A DNA stretch of 64,000 nt from Methylomicrobium sp. wino1 (GTDB taxonomy: Bacteria; Pseudomonadota; Gammaproteobacteria; Methylococcales; Methylomonadaceae), in the NCBI RefSeq assembly GCF_003932755.1, contig NZ_CP024202.1, positions 1,488,001 to 1,552,000 of the forward strand, read 5' to 3'. The translations under genes and the position numbers were made by a program. Of the stretch, positions 56,307-64,000 are shown piece after piece. Position 1 is the stretch's first letter, and every line of letters starts with the position of its first letter. The notes below the pieces were generated by a model. It did no database searches. It worked only from the letters and a program-made list of their open reading frames with translations, and was not told the origin of the DNA.

Positions 56307-56573
56307 CTAAGGATAGATAACCTTGGGCTGGAAATATGCGGCCGGATATTTAGGATCGAAATCCGTTTTCGAGGCCGATTTGCTGACTGATTTTTTCTCG
56401 GCTTTTTGGGCAGTCGATGCTGAGCCCAATTGGCTGGCTAATTCCTTATCGATAAAAACAACTTTCGGTTGAAAATTGCTGGCCGGATATTGATCGTTGC
56501 TGGTGGCTGAAGCAGTCATTGACGCGAAAGTGAAGCCGAATGCGGCCAAGCCTAATAGGATTGTTTTGAACAT
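56307..56573 (-). CDS. Small secreted protein with duplicated YPAxxFQPKV motif
   Basis: An 88-aa protein. A signal peptide (MFKTILLGLAAFGFTFASMT, cleavage near ASA) is followed by two copies of a short motif: YPASNFQPKVVFIDKE near the mature N-terminus and YPAAYFQPKVIYP at the very C-terminus, joined by a Ser/Lys-rich linker (STAQKAEKKSVSKSASK). The ATG at 56573 has a strong GGAGGA site. I recognise no family. It lies downstream of, and in line with, the ABC transporter genes. Confidence 0.7.
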   Translation of the reverse strand: MFKTILLGLAAFGFTFASMTASATSNDQYPASNFQPKVVFIDKELASQLGSASTAQKAEKKSVSKSASKTDFDPKYPAAYFQPKVIYP

Positions 56574-56708
56574 TATTGTATGGTCCTCCGAGTGGTGGAA
56601 TATCAATCCGCCATTATCTTTGATAGCGGGGCATAAAGGGCTACAAGTATCGGGTATTTTTCCCGGTCCTGCAACCGTGAAAGGCGTCTAAAAAGACTGC
56701 CGGTAAGC

Positions 56709-57458
56709 TCATAACAGCTCCCTGATTTCAGGATGATCCTGAAGCAATTTTTGTCTGAACGCCTCAATAGCCGTCTCGTCGTCACGTATGTTTCTCGGAA
56801 TGTCCACGCGGATTTCGCTGAGCGCCTGCATCGGCGGCGGCGATAGAAATATCAGTCGGTCGGCTAACGCGATCGCTTCGCGCAAATCGTGCGTGACGAA
56901 CAAGACCGTATGCGGGCGCTGTTGCCAGAGTCCTATTAACAATTCCCTGACCTGACGCGCGGTTGGTGCATCAAGCGACACGAAAGGCTCGTCCATCAAT
57001 AGTACGTCGGGATCGACCGCAAAAGCCCTGATGATCGCTACGCGCCGGCTCATGCCCAACGACAGGCGCTCAGGGTAGACATGCTGGGCCTGCGTCAATT
57101 GCATCGTTTCGAGTAATGCGTCGACCGTTTTCGGATCGTAATCGTCGGGCAAGGCCAGCGTGATATTCTCTCTTACCGTTCGCCAGGGCAGCAGGCGAGG
57201 GTTTTGGAACACGTAACCGATCTTCGGTTCTTTATGCTGTTGCTCCACGGTAATTTCGCCGCTGTAATCCCGATCGAGTCCGGCAATGATGTTCAGCAGC
57301 GTGGTTTTGCCGCAGCCGGAGGGTCCGACTAGGCACATGAATTCGTTACTCGGCAAGGATAGTTTTAAATTTGCAATCGCGCGGTGTAGGCCGGCTTGTC
57401 CGGCTGCGGGATAGCTTTTGTTGATGATGTCGACAGTAATTGCGGTCATCGGCGCCAC
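56709..57458 (-). CDS. ABC transporter ATP-binding protein (SsuB/TauB type)
   Basis: A 249-aa ATPase. Walker A is GPSGCGKTTLLN, the Q loop YVFQNPRLLPW, the signature appears as LSLGMSRR rather than LSGGQ, and Walker B is VLLMDEPFVSLD with the switch His in FVTHDLREA. The altered signature is typical of a subset of nitrate/sulfonate/taurine-type importers. The gene overlaps the permease gene by 13 bases. Confidence 0.92.
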   Translation of the reverse strand: MAPMTAITVDIINKSYPAAGQAGLHRAIANLKLSLPSNEFMCLVGPSGCGKTTLLNIIAGLDRDYSGEITVEQQHKEPKIGYVFQNPRLLPWRTVRENITLALPDDYDPKTVDALLETMQLTQAQHVYPERLSLGMSRRVAIIRAFAVDPDVLLMDEPFVSLDAPTARQVRELLIGLWQQRPHTVLFVTHDLREAIALADRLIFLSPPPMQALSEIRVDIPRNIRDDETAIEAFRQKLLQDHPEIRELL

Positions 57459-58207
57459 CTTCCAGCTTTTCGGTCGAGCGGTTTTAAAATGAGCAGCTCG
57501 ATCAGTTGAATCACTGCTACGAATGCGATCGTATAGGCTAGAATGCCGGCGACGTCGAACAATTGAAAAAACAGGTGAAGCTGATAACCCATGCCGTTAC
57601 TGCGGCCGAGCAGTTCGACGACGAGGATGATTTTCCAGATTAGGGCCAGGCCGGAACGCGTCGCGCCCATTACAAACGGATGCAGCTGCGGCCAGATGAC
57701 ATGACGCAGCGTCTTGAGCTTGCTGAAACGATAGCAGCGGGTCATTTCCAGTAAATCCTTGTCAAGCGCCCGAGTGCCCTCGCGAATCGTGACGACGACA
57801 TTCGGCAATTTGTTGATCACGACCGCGAGAATCGCGGCCGACTCGACCAGTCCGAACCAGACGTAGCACAGAATGATCGTCACCAATGCCGGAATATTCA
57901 AAAAGATGACCAGCCAATTGTCGAAGAAAGCATCCAGTTTTTTGTTTCCGCCCAGCAAGATGCCTATTGCGCAACCAAGCAACATCGCGACAACAAAACT
58001 CGATATCAGTCTGAGCAGTGTCATACCCAGATGATAGGGCAGCTGGCCGGATAAGGTTTCTTGCCAGAATACCTCGGCTACCATTGCCGGCGTTGGTAGG
58101 CTATTGTCGCTGAGATAAAAAGCAAGGCTCTGCCATAGCCCTATAAAAAGTAGAATCGACAACAGATTAAGTGTTCTGTAATGGCTTAATAGTTTAGTTA
58201 AGGTCAT
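57446..58207 (-). CDS. ABC transporter permease (SsuC/TauC type)
   Basis: A 253-aa inner-membrane protein with about six helices. The EAA-type loop region near VTIREGTRALDKDLLEMTRC and IWPQLHPFVMGATRSGLALI contacts the ATPase. It lies between the ATPase and binding-protein genes in one orientation. Confidence 0.92.
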   Translation of the reverse strand: MTLTKLLSHYRTLNLLSILLFIGLWQSLAFYLSDNSLPTPAMVAEVFWQETLSGQLPYHLGMTLLRLISSFVVAMLLGCAIGILLGGNKKLDAFFDNWLVIFLNIPALVTIILCYVWFGLVESAAILAVVINKLPNVVVTIREGTRALDKDLLEMTRCYRFSKLKTLRHVIWPQLHPFVMGATRSGLALIWKIILVVELLGRSNGMGYQLHLFFQLFDVAGILAYTIAFVAVIQLIELLILKPLDRKAGRWRR

Positions 58208-58320
58208 GATTGGATTGAGTGCAGCAGCATTTCGGGGATTCCGCTGCTTTTGACGAAAGAGCTTCCTTTTGTCATTTCGAGATTTTGTGGGTAATCCTTT
58301 AATTCAATGACATCCAAGCA

Positions 58321-59295
58321 TTATTCTTGGTCGGTGACCCAAAAAGTGCCCGGCTGCAGATTGTCGTCTTTTCCGGTCAGTTTGTTGTGGCTCACCGTTT
58401 TCAAAATACGGTAGATGCGGTTAGCCGCATTTTTTTCATGGGCTCCCCATCGTTTTACGTTGCCTTCGCAATAACGCTTACGAAGTACGCTTTGAGTGTG
58501 TTTATCATTGGTTTGCGTTAACGGCAGGATTTTTTGCCAGGCTCCATCCGATTCGCATAGTAATGCGCGGGCTTGTCGAGTGGCTTGCAAAAAACCGGTC
58601 AGCGCTTGCTTATGTCGGTCGGCCCAGCTTTGATTGAAGACATAGCCAAGCGTCGGAACCTCCTCTTTTATTCCTAGTGTTTTGATCAACGCTTGACCAT
58701 CGATAATTTGGCGATATCCTTGAGCTTCAAGTTTGGCGGCAAAATGCCAATATGTCAGTACGGCATCAAGGCGGTTGCTAATCATTTGCTTATTGAGTAA
58801 AGGTGGAGCGCCGTAGACCTTTTCGATAGATGAAGCGATTTCGCTATTGCCTTGTTGTTGGAAAACTGCTTGCATTAGTAGACCGTTTTTGTCGAGTTCC
58901 CCGCCGGCGATACCTAAGCGCTTATCTTTAAGGTCGTTTAGCGTTTTGATAGGACTGTTTTCGGCAACGACAAGACCTCCCGAGACATTTGAATAAGGAT
59001 AGAACGTATAATCGTCGCCCATCGAGCGCAACTTCGATACCCATATCCAGTCGGAGACGATGATATCGACCGCGCCTGAATGCAATGCGATTTTGCCGGC
59101 TTCAGGGTTGGCCAGTGGATGAATAGCCAATTTAAATTTTCCGGATTCGTCGAGTTTCGTACTTTGTAAAGTCTGTATTTCCCAGGCTGCCGTGCCGAAC
59201 TCCAAAATGCCCAGGCGTATGGTAACGGGTTCGGCTGCGAAACTGTTGAGCGAGAACAGCAAACCAAGCCATAAAAAGTGTAGTTGTTTTTTCAT
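58321..59295 (-). CDS. ABC transporter substrate-binding protein (NMT1/SsuA-like)
   Basis: A 324-aa periplasmic protein with a signal peptide ending near SFAAEP. Family features are IRLGILEFGTAAWEIQTLQ, ALHSGAVDIIVSDWIWVSKL, the LNDLKDKRLGIAGGELDKNG hinge and LDAVLTYWHFAAKLEAQGYR. The ligand is unknown; this family binds nitrate, sulfonates, taurine or thiamine precursors. The start at 59295 has GGA at proper spacing and removes two spurious residues. It is the first gene of the three-gene importer. Confidence 0.88.
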   Translation of the reverse strand: MKKQLHFLWLGLLFSLNSFAAEPVTIRLGILEFGTAAWEIQTLQSTKLDESGKFKLAIHPLANPEAGKIALHSGAVDIIVSDWIWVSKLRSMGDDYTFYPYSNVSGGLVVAENSPIKTLNDLKDKRLGIAGGELDKNGLLMQAVFQQQGNSEIASSIEKVYGAPPLLNKQMISNRLDAVLTYWHFAAKLEAQGYRQIIDGQALIKTLGIKEEVPTLGYVFNQSWADRHKQALTGFLQATRQARALLCESDGAWQKILPLTQTNDKHTQSVLRKRYCEGNVKRWGAHEKNAANRIYRILKTVSHNKLTGKDDNLQPGTFWVTDQE

Positions 59296-59415
59296 TGGAG
59301 TCATCCTTTCTGTTCTATAGTCAATAACCGAAACATTCTAACTTGTTTTGGCTCTGAAATGGGGCGGCTCTATTTAGCGAGGTCATGTTTGCGCCTTGCA
59401 CGGCAAGGCTATTTT

Positions 59416-59550
59416 ATACCTTTCGCACTTCAAATTTCGGCAGTGCCTAAGGAGGAGGCGCCGGGGTGTTCGGCATAGAGCCTACATGGATGTATCCGCG
59501 GCATCCTTTGACGGGTCCCCCGGTGCCGAATTTTGATCTACGATGAGTAT
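59416..59550 (-). repeat. Family-1 MITE-like element, copy H
   Basis: Complete, reverse orientation, with both termini (ATACCTTTCGCACTTCAAAT and CGAATTTTGATCTACGATGA). It is a short form without a central hairpin cassette: the core runs straight from GGCATAGAGCCTACATGGAT. That stretch is also the intact IS110 target found at 10899. Confidence 0.85.
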
Positions 59551-59675
59551 ATTCGATGCTTACAAGGAAGTAAGCGGTAGACTGCGTCTGGAACCGGCAG
59601 TCATGAGCAATGCACGAAAACAGACTGTGAGCCGTATTGTGATAATATTGCCACATTAGTCAACCGATATTACTT

Positions 59676-60683
59676 ATGAGTTCATTATCCAACACGACGC
59701 AATTGATCGACCGCTTCGGCAGAATTGTCGATTATGTAAGAATTTCAATTACCGACCGCTGCGATTTTCGGTGCCAATATTGTATGGCCGAAGACATGGT
59801 GTTCTTGCCGCGTGCGCAAATATTGACGCTCGAGGAAATCCATACGATAGCCCGGGCGTTTACTGAATTGGGTGTCAAAAAAATCCGTGTGACCGGGGGC
59901 GAACCGTTGGTGCGCAAAGGCGCATTGCAATTGCTTGAAAATCTGGGTCGTTTGCCGGGACTGAATGAGCTGGTGCTGACCACCAACGGTTCTCAATTGA
60001 CGGCGATGGCGCAGGCGATTAAATCGGCCTGCGTAAAGAGGCTCAATATCAGCTTGGATACGCTCGATGCAAAAAAATTCAAGGATATTACCCGAACCGG
60101 CGACTTACATCAGGTGTTGCGAGGTATCGAGGCGGCGAGGCAGGCGCGGTTTAAACGTATCAAAATCAATGCCGTGGTTTTGAAAAACCGTAATCACGAA
60201 GAAACGGCTGATTTGGTTCAGTTTGCGATCGACCGTGATTTGGATATCAGTTTCATCGAAGAAATGCCGCTCGGTGTCATCGGCAGTCACGATCGCGCCG
60301 AAGCGTACTACTCCAGCGATGACATTAAAGCCGATTTGGAGCGGCATTTCAATTTGATCGCGAGTACCGAAAAAACCGGCGGACCTTCGAAATATTTCCA
60401 AGTTGCAGGAACTTCGACCAAGGTCGGATTTATTTCGCCTCATAGCCACAATTTTTGTAGTACCTGCAATCGTGTCCGATTGACCGTTGAAGGCCGATTG
60501 CTGTTATGTCTAGGCAACGAGCACTCGATCGATCTAAAAAAAGTCATCCGAGCGAATCCGGGGAACCTTGATGCGCTCAAGAATGCGATCATCGAGGCGA
60601 TGAAAATCAAACCCGAAAAGCATGAATTCAATCTAAACGAGCAACCGGTTATTTTCAGGCATATGAATGTAACGGGGGGATGA
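59676..60683 (+). CDS. moaA: GTP 3',8-cyclase MoaA
   Basis: A 335-aa radical-SAM enzyme of molybdenum cofactor synthesis. The N-terminal cluster is RCDFRCQYCMAEDM, followed by RVTGGEPLVR. The C-terminal cluster is HNFCSTCNRVRLT with a third Cys in LLLCLG, and the essential C-terminal Gly-Gly is present (NVTGG). No other moa gene and no Moco riboswitch pattern was found nearby. Confidence 0.97.
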   Translation: MSSLSNTTQLIDRFGRIVDYVRISITDRCDFRCQYCMAEDMVFLPRAQILTLEEIHTIARAFTELGVKKIRVTGGEPLVRKGALQLLENLGRLPGLNELVLTTNGSQLTAMAQAIKSACVKRLNISLDTLDAKKFKDITRTGDLHQVLRGIEAARQARFKRIKINAVVLKNRNHEETADLVQFAIDRDLDISFIEEMPLGVIGSHDRAEAYYSSDDIKADLERHFNLIASTEKTGGPSKYFQVAGTSTKVGFISPHSHNFCSTCNRVRLTVEGRLLLCLGNEHSIDLKKVIRANPGNLDALKNAIIEAMKIKPEKHEFNLNEQPVIFRHMNVTGG

Positions 60684-60753
60684 AGAGATGATTTTTTGGT
60701 TAGCGGTGAAAGATGAATTCTTCTGTCCTGCCAAATGCATCCCGCAGCCCCCT

Positions 60754-60930
60754 ACTCCCTTTATACTTAAAAAACAGTTTACTTTATGAAGGTATGGGGT
60801 ATGGCTAGCGAGGATGTCGGCAGCAGGGAAAGCTGCCGTCAAGCCCCCCCATGGACGGGTTCACGGCGGTCCTCGATAGACACATTTCAAATCTTTTTAT
60901 TCTTAGACGGTTTTTCAATCAAAAGGGAGT
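60754..60930 (-). repeat. Family-3 MITE-like element, copy c
   Basis: Reverse orientation: it starts ACTCCCTTTATACTTAAAAA and ends TTTCAATCAAAAGGGAGT. It contains CATGGACGGGTTCACGGCGG and lacks the GCAGATTTT hairpin cassette found in the other two copies. Confidence 0.85.
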
Positions 60931-61100
60931 AAAAATAGACGTTGTATCGCTTGGATTTAGGAGAAAACGCAGATAAACCATCAAGAGCAATAATAAGCCT
61001 TATAGATAACAAGCATTTTCTTTATCCCATCAGTCGGAATCTTGTATTTCGCATTCTATTTTTTATCAACCCGCAACTTTATTTTCTCCATCTGAAAATT

Positions 61101-62378
61101 ATGACATTCGAATCTCTTGGGCTTATTGCCCAACTCCAAACTGCAGTTGCGGAACAAGGTTATGAAACGCCTACACCGATACAGCAAAAAGCCATTCCGC
61201 TTATTCTTGACGGACGCGATGTCATGGCCGGCGCGCAAACCGGAACCGGAAAAACGGCCGGTTTCGCGTTGCCGATCCTGCAGCGGTTGAGCGAGACGAT
61301 TAACAAAAAACCTCGGCCGATTCGCGCATTGGTCTTGGTGCCGACTCGCGAACTGGCAGTACAAGTGCATCAAAGTTTCAAGGATTACGGCAAGCATGTC
61401 GCGTTGTTTAGCGAGGTGGTTTTCGGCGGCGTGAGCATGAACGGTCAAGCTCAACAATTGCGGCGCGGTTGCGATATTGTTGTCGCGACGCCGGGACGCT
61501 TGCTGGACCATGCTCGTCAAGGCCATGCCGATTTGGGCAGCATCGAAGTCTTGGTTCTTGATGAAGCAGACCGTATGCTGGATATGGGTTTCAAGCGCGA
61601 AGTCGATGCGATACTGGCAATGCTGCCTAGGCAGCGCCAAAATTTGTTATTTTCAGCGACGTTTTCTAATGAGATAAAAGCCTTGGCCGGGCGGTTATTG
61701 CATGATCCGGTCGCGATTGAAGCGCCCCGGCAAACGATCGATGCCGATACGGTCGAACAACGTATTTATCCGATTAAGCGCGAATACAAACGGGAATTGT
61801 TATCCTATTTGATCGGTAGCGGTAATTGGCGACAGGTTTTGGTATTCGTTAGAACCCGGCATGGTGCGGACCGTTTGGCCGAGCAATTACTCAAGGATGG
61901 TATTCGGACTGGGGTATTGCACGGTGATAAATCTCAAGGCGCGAGGATGCGAGCCTTGGCGGGATTTAAAGCCGGGAAGATAGCGGTTTTGGTCGCGACC
62001 GATATTGCCGCGCGAGGTCTCGATATTGATCAATTGCCGCACGTAGTTAATTTCGATCTCCCCTCCGTGGCGGAGGATTATGTGCATCGTATTGGTAGAA
62101 CCGGTCGCGCAGGATGGGTCGGCGAGGCCATTTCGTTGGTTTGTCCGGAGGAAGCGCCGATGCTTTTGGCGATTGAGAAATTATTAAAACGGTCGATACC
62201 GCGCGTTGCCGATACCGGTTACGAAGCCGTTTCATTGGAGGTTCGGTCGGGGGCGGAAAAAAAGGATAAAAAACGCACTACGCGTAACGTTCCGCCCGTT
62301 AAAAAAAGAACACATCGAGCGGCTTCCGTTAATAAAAAACGAGAAAATCACCAAGGCAAGCGCTTGCGGAAGACTTGA
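61101..62378 (+). CDS. rhlE: DEAD-box RNA helicase RhlE
   Basis: A 425-aa ATP-dependent RNA helicase. Q motif and motif I are visible in [16 protein letters not shown] and [16 protein letters not shown], motif II is [13 protein letters not shown], motif [11 protein letters not shown], and motif [15 protein letters not shown]. The basic C-terminal tail ([16 protein letters not shown]) is typical of RhlE. The ATG at 61101 gives the family start MTFESLGL; an open frame from 60942 would add 53 unrelated residues. It is likely involved in ribosome assembly or RNA decay. Confidence 0.93.
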   Translation: MTFESLGLIAQLQTAVAEQGYETPTPIQQKAIPLILDGRDVMAGAQTGTGKTAGFALPILQRLSETINKKPRPIRALVLVPTRELAVQVHQSFKDYGKHVALFSEVVFGGVSMNGQAQQLRRGCDIVVATPGRLLDHARQGHADLGSIEVLVLDEADRMLDMGFKREVDAILAMLPRQRQNLLFSATFSNEIKALAGRLLHDPVAIEAPRQTIDADTVEQRIYPIKREYKRELLSYLIGSGNWRQVLVFVRTRHGADRLAEQLLKDGIRTGVLHGDKSQGARMRALAGFKAGKIAVLVATDIAARGLDIDQLPHVVNFDLPSVAEDYVHRIGRTGRAGWVGEAISLVCPEEAPMLLAIEKLLKRSIPRVADTGYEAVSLEVRSGAEKKDKKRTTRNVPPVKKRTHRAASVNKKRENHQGKRLRKT

Positions 62379-62383
62379 ATATT

Positions 62384-62522
62384 ATACCCTTTGCTAATCA
62401 AAATTCGGCGCCGGGGCGCCCGTCAAAGGACGCCGTGAATGTCGATTTTGCAGGAGCAAAATCGACCGAACACCCCCAACGCCTCCATACCTTAATGTCG
62501 AAATTTGAAGTGCGATAGGTAT
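62384..62522 (+). repeat. Family-1 MITE-like element, copy I
   Basis: Complete, beginning 6 bp after the rhlE stop. The central cassette is a GTCGATTTTGCAGGAGCAAA (then ATCGAC) hairpin, identical in type to those of copy E and of family 3. It lies between convergent genes. Confidence 0.85.
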
Positions 62523-62539
62523 ATACTTCATGCCCATTC

Positions 62540-63667
62540 CTAATCTACCAAGCTCAACAAAATTCCGGCCGCGACGGCGGAGCCGATCACGCCGGCAACA
62601 TTCGGTCCCATTGCATGCATCAGTAGGAAGTTATGAGGGTTGCTTTCAAGGCCCAGCTTATTGGCGACCCTGGCCGCCATTGGGACCGCCGATACTCCGG
62701 CCGCGCCTATTAGCGGGTTGATCGGTGTTTTGCTGAATTTATTCATGATTTTTGCCATGATGACACCGGCGGCGGTGCCGATGCAAAAAGCGATCGCGCC
62801 CAAGCCTAAAATACCGAGAGTTTCGAATTTCAGGAAAGCTTCGGCGCTCAATTTAGAACCGACCGAAAGGCCTAAGAAAATCGTGACGATGTTGATTAAT
62901 TCGTTTTGTGCGGTTTTGCTCAGACGGTCGACCGCCCCGCAAGTATTCATTAGGTTGCCTAAACAGAACATGCCTACCAAGGGTGCGGCCGAAGGCAAAA
63001 GCAAGGCTGTTAACAGCAATAGCAGCAGTGGGAACAAGATTTTTTCGGATTTGCTGACGGCTCTGAGCTGCTCCATTTCGATCATGCGTTCTTTTTCCGT
63101 GGTCAATGCACGCATGATCGGGGGTTGAATAAGCGGCACCAGTGCCATATAGGAATAAGCGGCGACCGCGATCGCTCCAAGCAGGTCGGGAGCTAGTTTC
63201 GAAGCAACATAGATGGCGGTTGGACCGTCCGCGCCGCCGATAATGGCAATTGCCGCGGCATCCCTAAGCGAAAACTCGAGGCCGGGTACCATGTTTAGCG
63301 CCAATGCGCCTAATAATGTTGAAAAAATACCGAATTGAGCCGCAGCGCCTAATAATAAGGTCTTCGGGTTGGCTAGCATCGGTCCGAAATCCGTCATTGC
63401 GCCGACGCCCATAAAGATCAACAATGGAAATATGCCGGTTTTAATGCCGAAATATAAATAGTATAGGAGACCGCCTTCTTCGGCCATGTTTGCAATCGGT
63501 ATGTTGCTCAGTATTGCGCCGAAACCGATCGGTAGAAGTAATAGAGGCTCAAAGCCTTTCTTGATGGCCAAAAACAGAAGTAAAAAACCTACCATCATCA
63601 TAAAAGCCTGGCCGGTTTCGATGTTGTAGATCCCGGTGCTTTGCCAGAGCGAATTTAAATTTTCCAT
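62540..63667 (-). CDS. oadB: Sodium-pumping decarboxylase beta subunit (OadB-like)
   Basis: A 375-aa membrane protein that couples decarboxylation (oxaloacetate, methylmalonyl-CoA or glutaconyl-CoA) to Na+ export. Conserved blocks are [19 protein letters not shown], the sodium-site [13 protein letters not shown], and [20 protein letters not shown] at the C-terminus, with about nine or more helices. The ATG at 63667 gives the family-type start [12 protein letters not shown]. The partner alpha and gamma genes would lie upstream on this strand, beyond the right edge of the window. Confidence 0.9.
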   Translation of the reverse strand: MENLNSLWQSTGIYNIETGQAFMMMVGFLLLFLAIKKGFEPLLLLPIGFGAILSNIPIANMAEEGGLLYYLYFGIKTGIFPLLIFMGVGAMTDFGPMLANPKTLLLGAAAQFGIFSTLLGALALNMVPGLEFSLRDAAAIAIIGGADGPTAIYVASKLAPDLLGAIAVAAYSYMALVPLIQPPIMRALTTEKERMIEMEQLRAVSKSEKILFPLLLLLLTALLLPSAAPLVGMFCLGNLMNTCGAVDRLSKTAQNELINIVTIFLGLSVGSKLSAEAFLKFETLGILGLGAIAFCIGTAAGVIMAKIMNKFSKTPINPLIGAAGVSAVPMAARVANKLGLESNPHNFLLMHAMGPNVAGVIGSAVAAGILLSLVD

Positions 63668-63749
63668 AAATGATCTCGATTGAAGTTGATTTTTATTCTG
63701 AATAGTTGTTGAGTGCATCACGCATTAGCAGTAATTATTCACATTCCCC

Positions 63750-63860
63750 CTATCGTTCTCAAGCTCCAGCGTGGGAATGAAGACCGAGACGCTCTAGCGT
63801 CTCGTACCGTTGGAGCGGTACTCAGGCATTCCCACGCAGAGCGTGGGAACGATAATTGTC
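63750..63860. repeat. REP-like palindrome cluster
   Basis: CTCCAGCGTGGGAATG, GACGCTCTAGCGTCTCG and GCATTCCCACGCAGAGCGTG form nested stems. This is the same family as at 877-982 and 17342-17370. Confidence 0.7.
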
Positions 63861-63968
63861 GGGGGACTGAATAGTCACCATTAGCAGAGACAAGGTCAGG
63901 AATTAGGAAATGCTAATAGACTGAATTCGTTAACTTGGGGCTTTTTTATTATAAATTTAAGAGAGCTT

Positions 63969-64000
63969 CTATTTATCCTCATCCGGCGAGTCTTGATTCT
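63969..64000 (-). CDS. Possible 3' end of an upstream gene
   Basis: On the minus strand the last bases read NQDSPDEDK and a TAG stop at 63971-63969. If real, this is the end of the gene preceding oadB. Only ten codons are visible, so identity cannot be judged. Confidence 0.3.
   Translation of the reverse strand, partial: NQDSPDEDK

Noticed and set aside
59551-59675. Moco riboswitch before moaA
   Set aside because: Some inverted repeats exist, but the conserved Moco aptamer pattern could not be recognised.

Overview
The window comes from a type I (gammaproteobacterial) methanotroph of the Methylococcales, most like the Methylomicrobium/Methylotuvimicrobium group. The main evidence is a complete particulate methane monooxygenase operon, pmoCAB (32935-35882), with its copper ligands intact. 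The housekeeping blocks are typically gammaproteobacterial: tgt-yajC-secD-secF, ndk-rlmN-pilW-hisS, yfgM-bamB-der, metH, moaA and rhlE. Genus assignment is inference; no rRNA or tRNA gene was seen.

Layout. 0-12.3 kb: end of a Nudix/ThiE-like fusion, a thioredoxin/DsbD-like membrane protein, a GH57 glycosidase, a DUF898-M48 pair with a vestigial copy of the protease C-terminus, an aldo/keto reductase, an MIF-like protein, and an IS110-family element inserted in a repeat. 12.3-25 kb: a PII-like protein and the conserved Sec, tRNA/rRNA modification, hisS, BamB and Der genes. 25-41 kb: accessory and methane-related region with a globin-coupled histidine kinase, a response regulator and a GGDEF/EAL protein in one overlapping operon, a response-regulator remnant, YjbQ, DUF411, pmoCAB, two tiny genes (a 38-aa lipoprotein and a 43-aa membrane protein), and an HTTM-DUF393 fusion. 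41-50 kb: metH, UPF0114, a glutaredoxin-like protein, a cupin, DUF2058, a Ca2+/Na+ antiporter and alanine dehydrogenase. 50-64 kb: a two-gene membrane/coiled-coil operon of unknown role, a lactate/malate dehydrogenase-like enzyme, a flippase, an ABC importer of the nitrate/sulfonate/taurine type, moaA, rhlE and an oxaloacetate decarboxylase beta-type subunit.

Intergenic space is unusually rich in short non-autonomous repeats. At least three terminal-inverted-repeat families (about 135-230 bp) share a common core and carry exchangeable internal hairpins. They nest in each other, form chimeras, often begin directly after stop codons, and one cut a receiver-domain gene.

The strongest discovery candidate is the IS110 element at 10899-12224. 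Its noncoding end contains segments matching both halves of its own insertion site and at least one end of the element, in the order expected for a bridge RNA. The target specificity of this element can therefore be read from the sequence. Other leads are the 43-aa membrane protein with its own promoter and terminator about 4 kb from pmoB, and the SPFH-like/coiled-coil operon at 50.0-52.6 kb.
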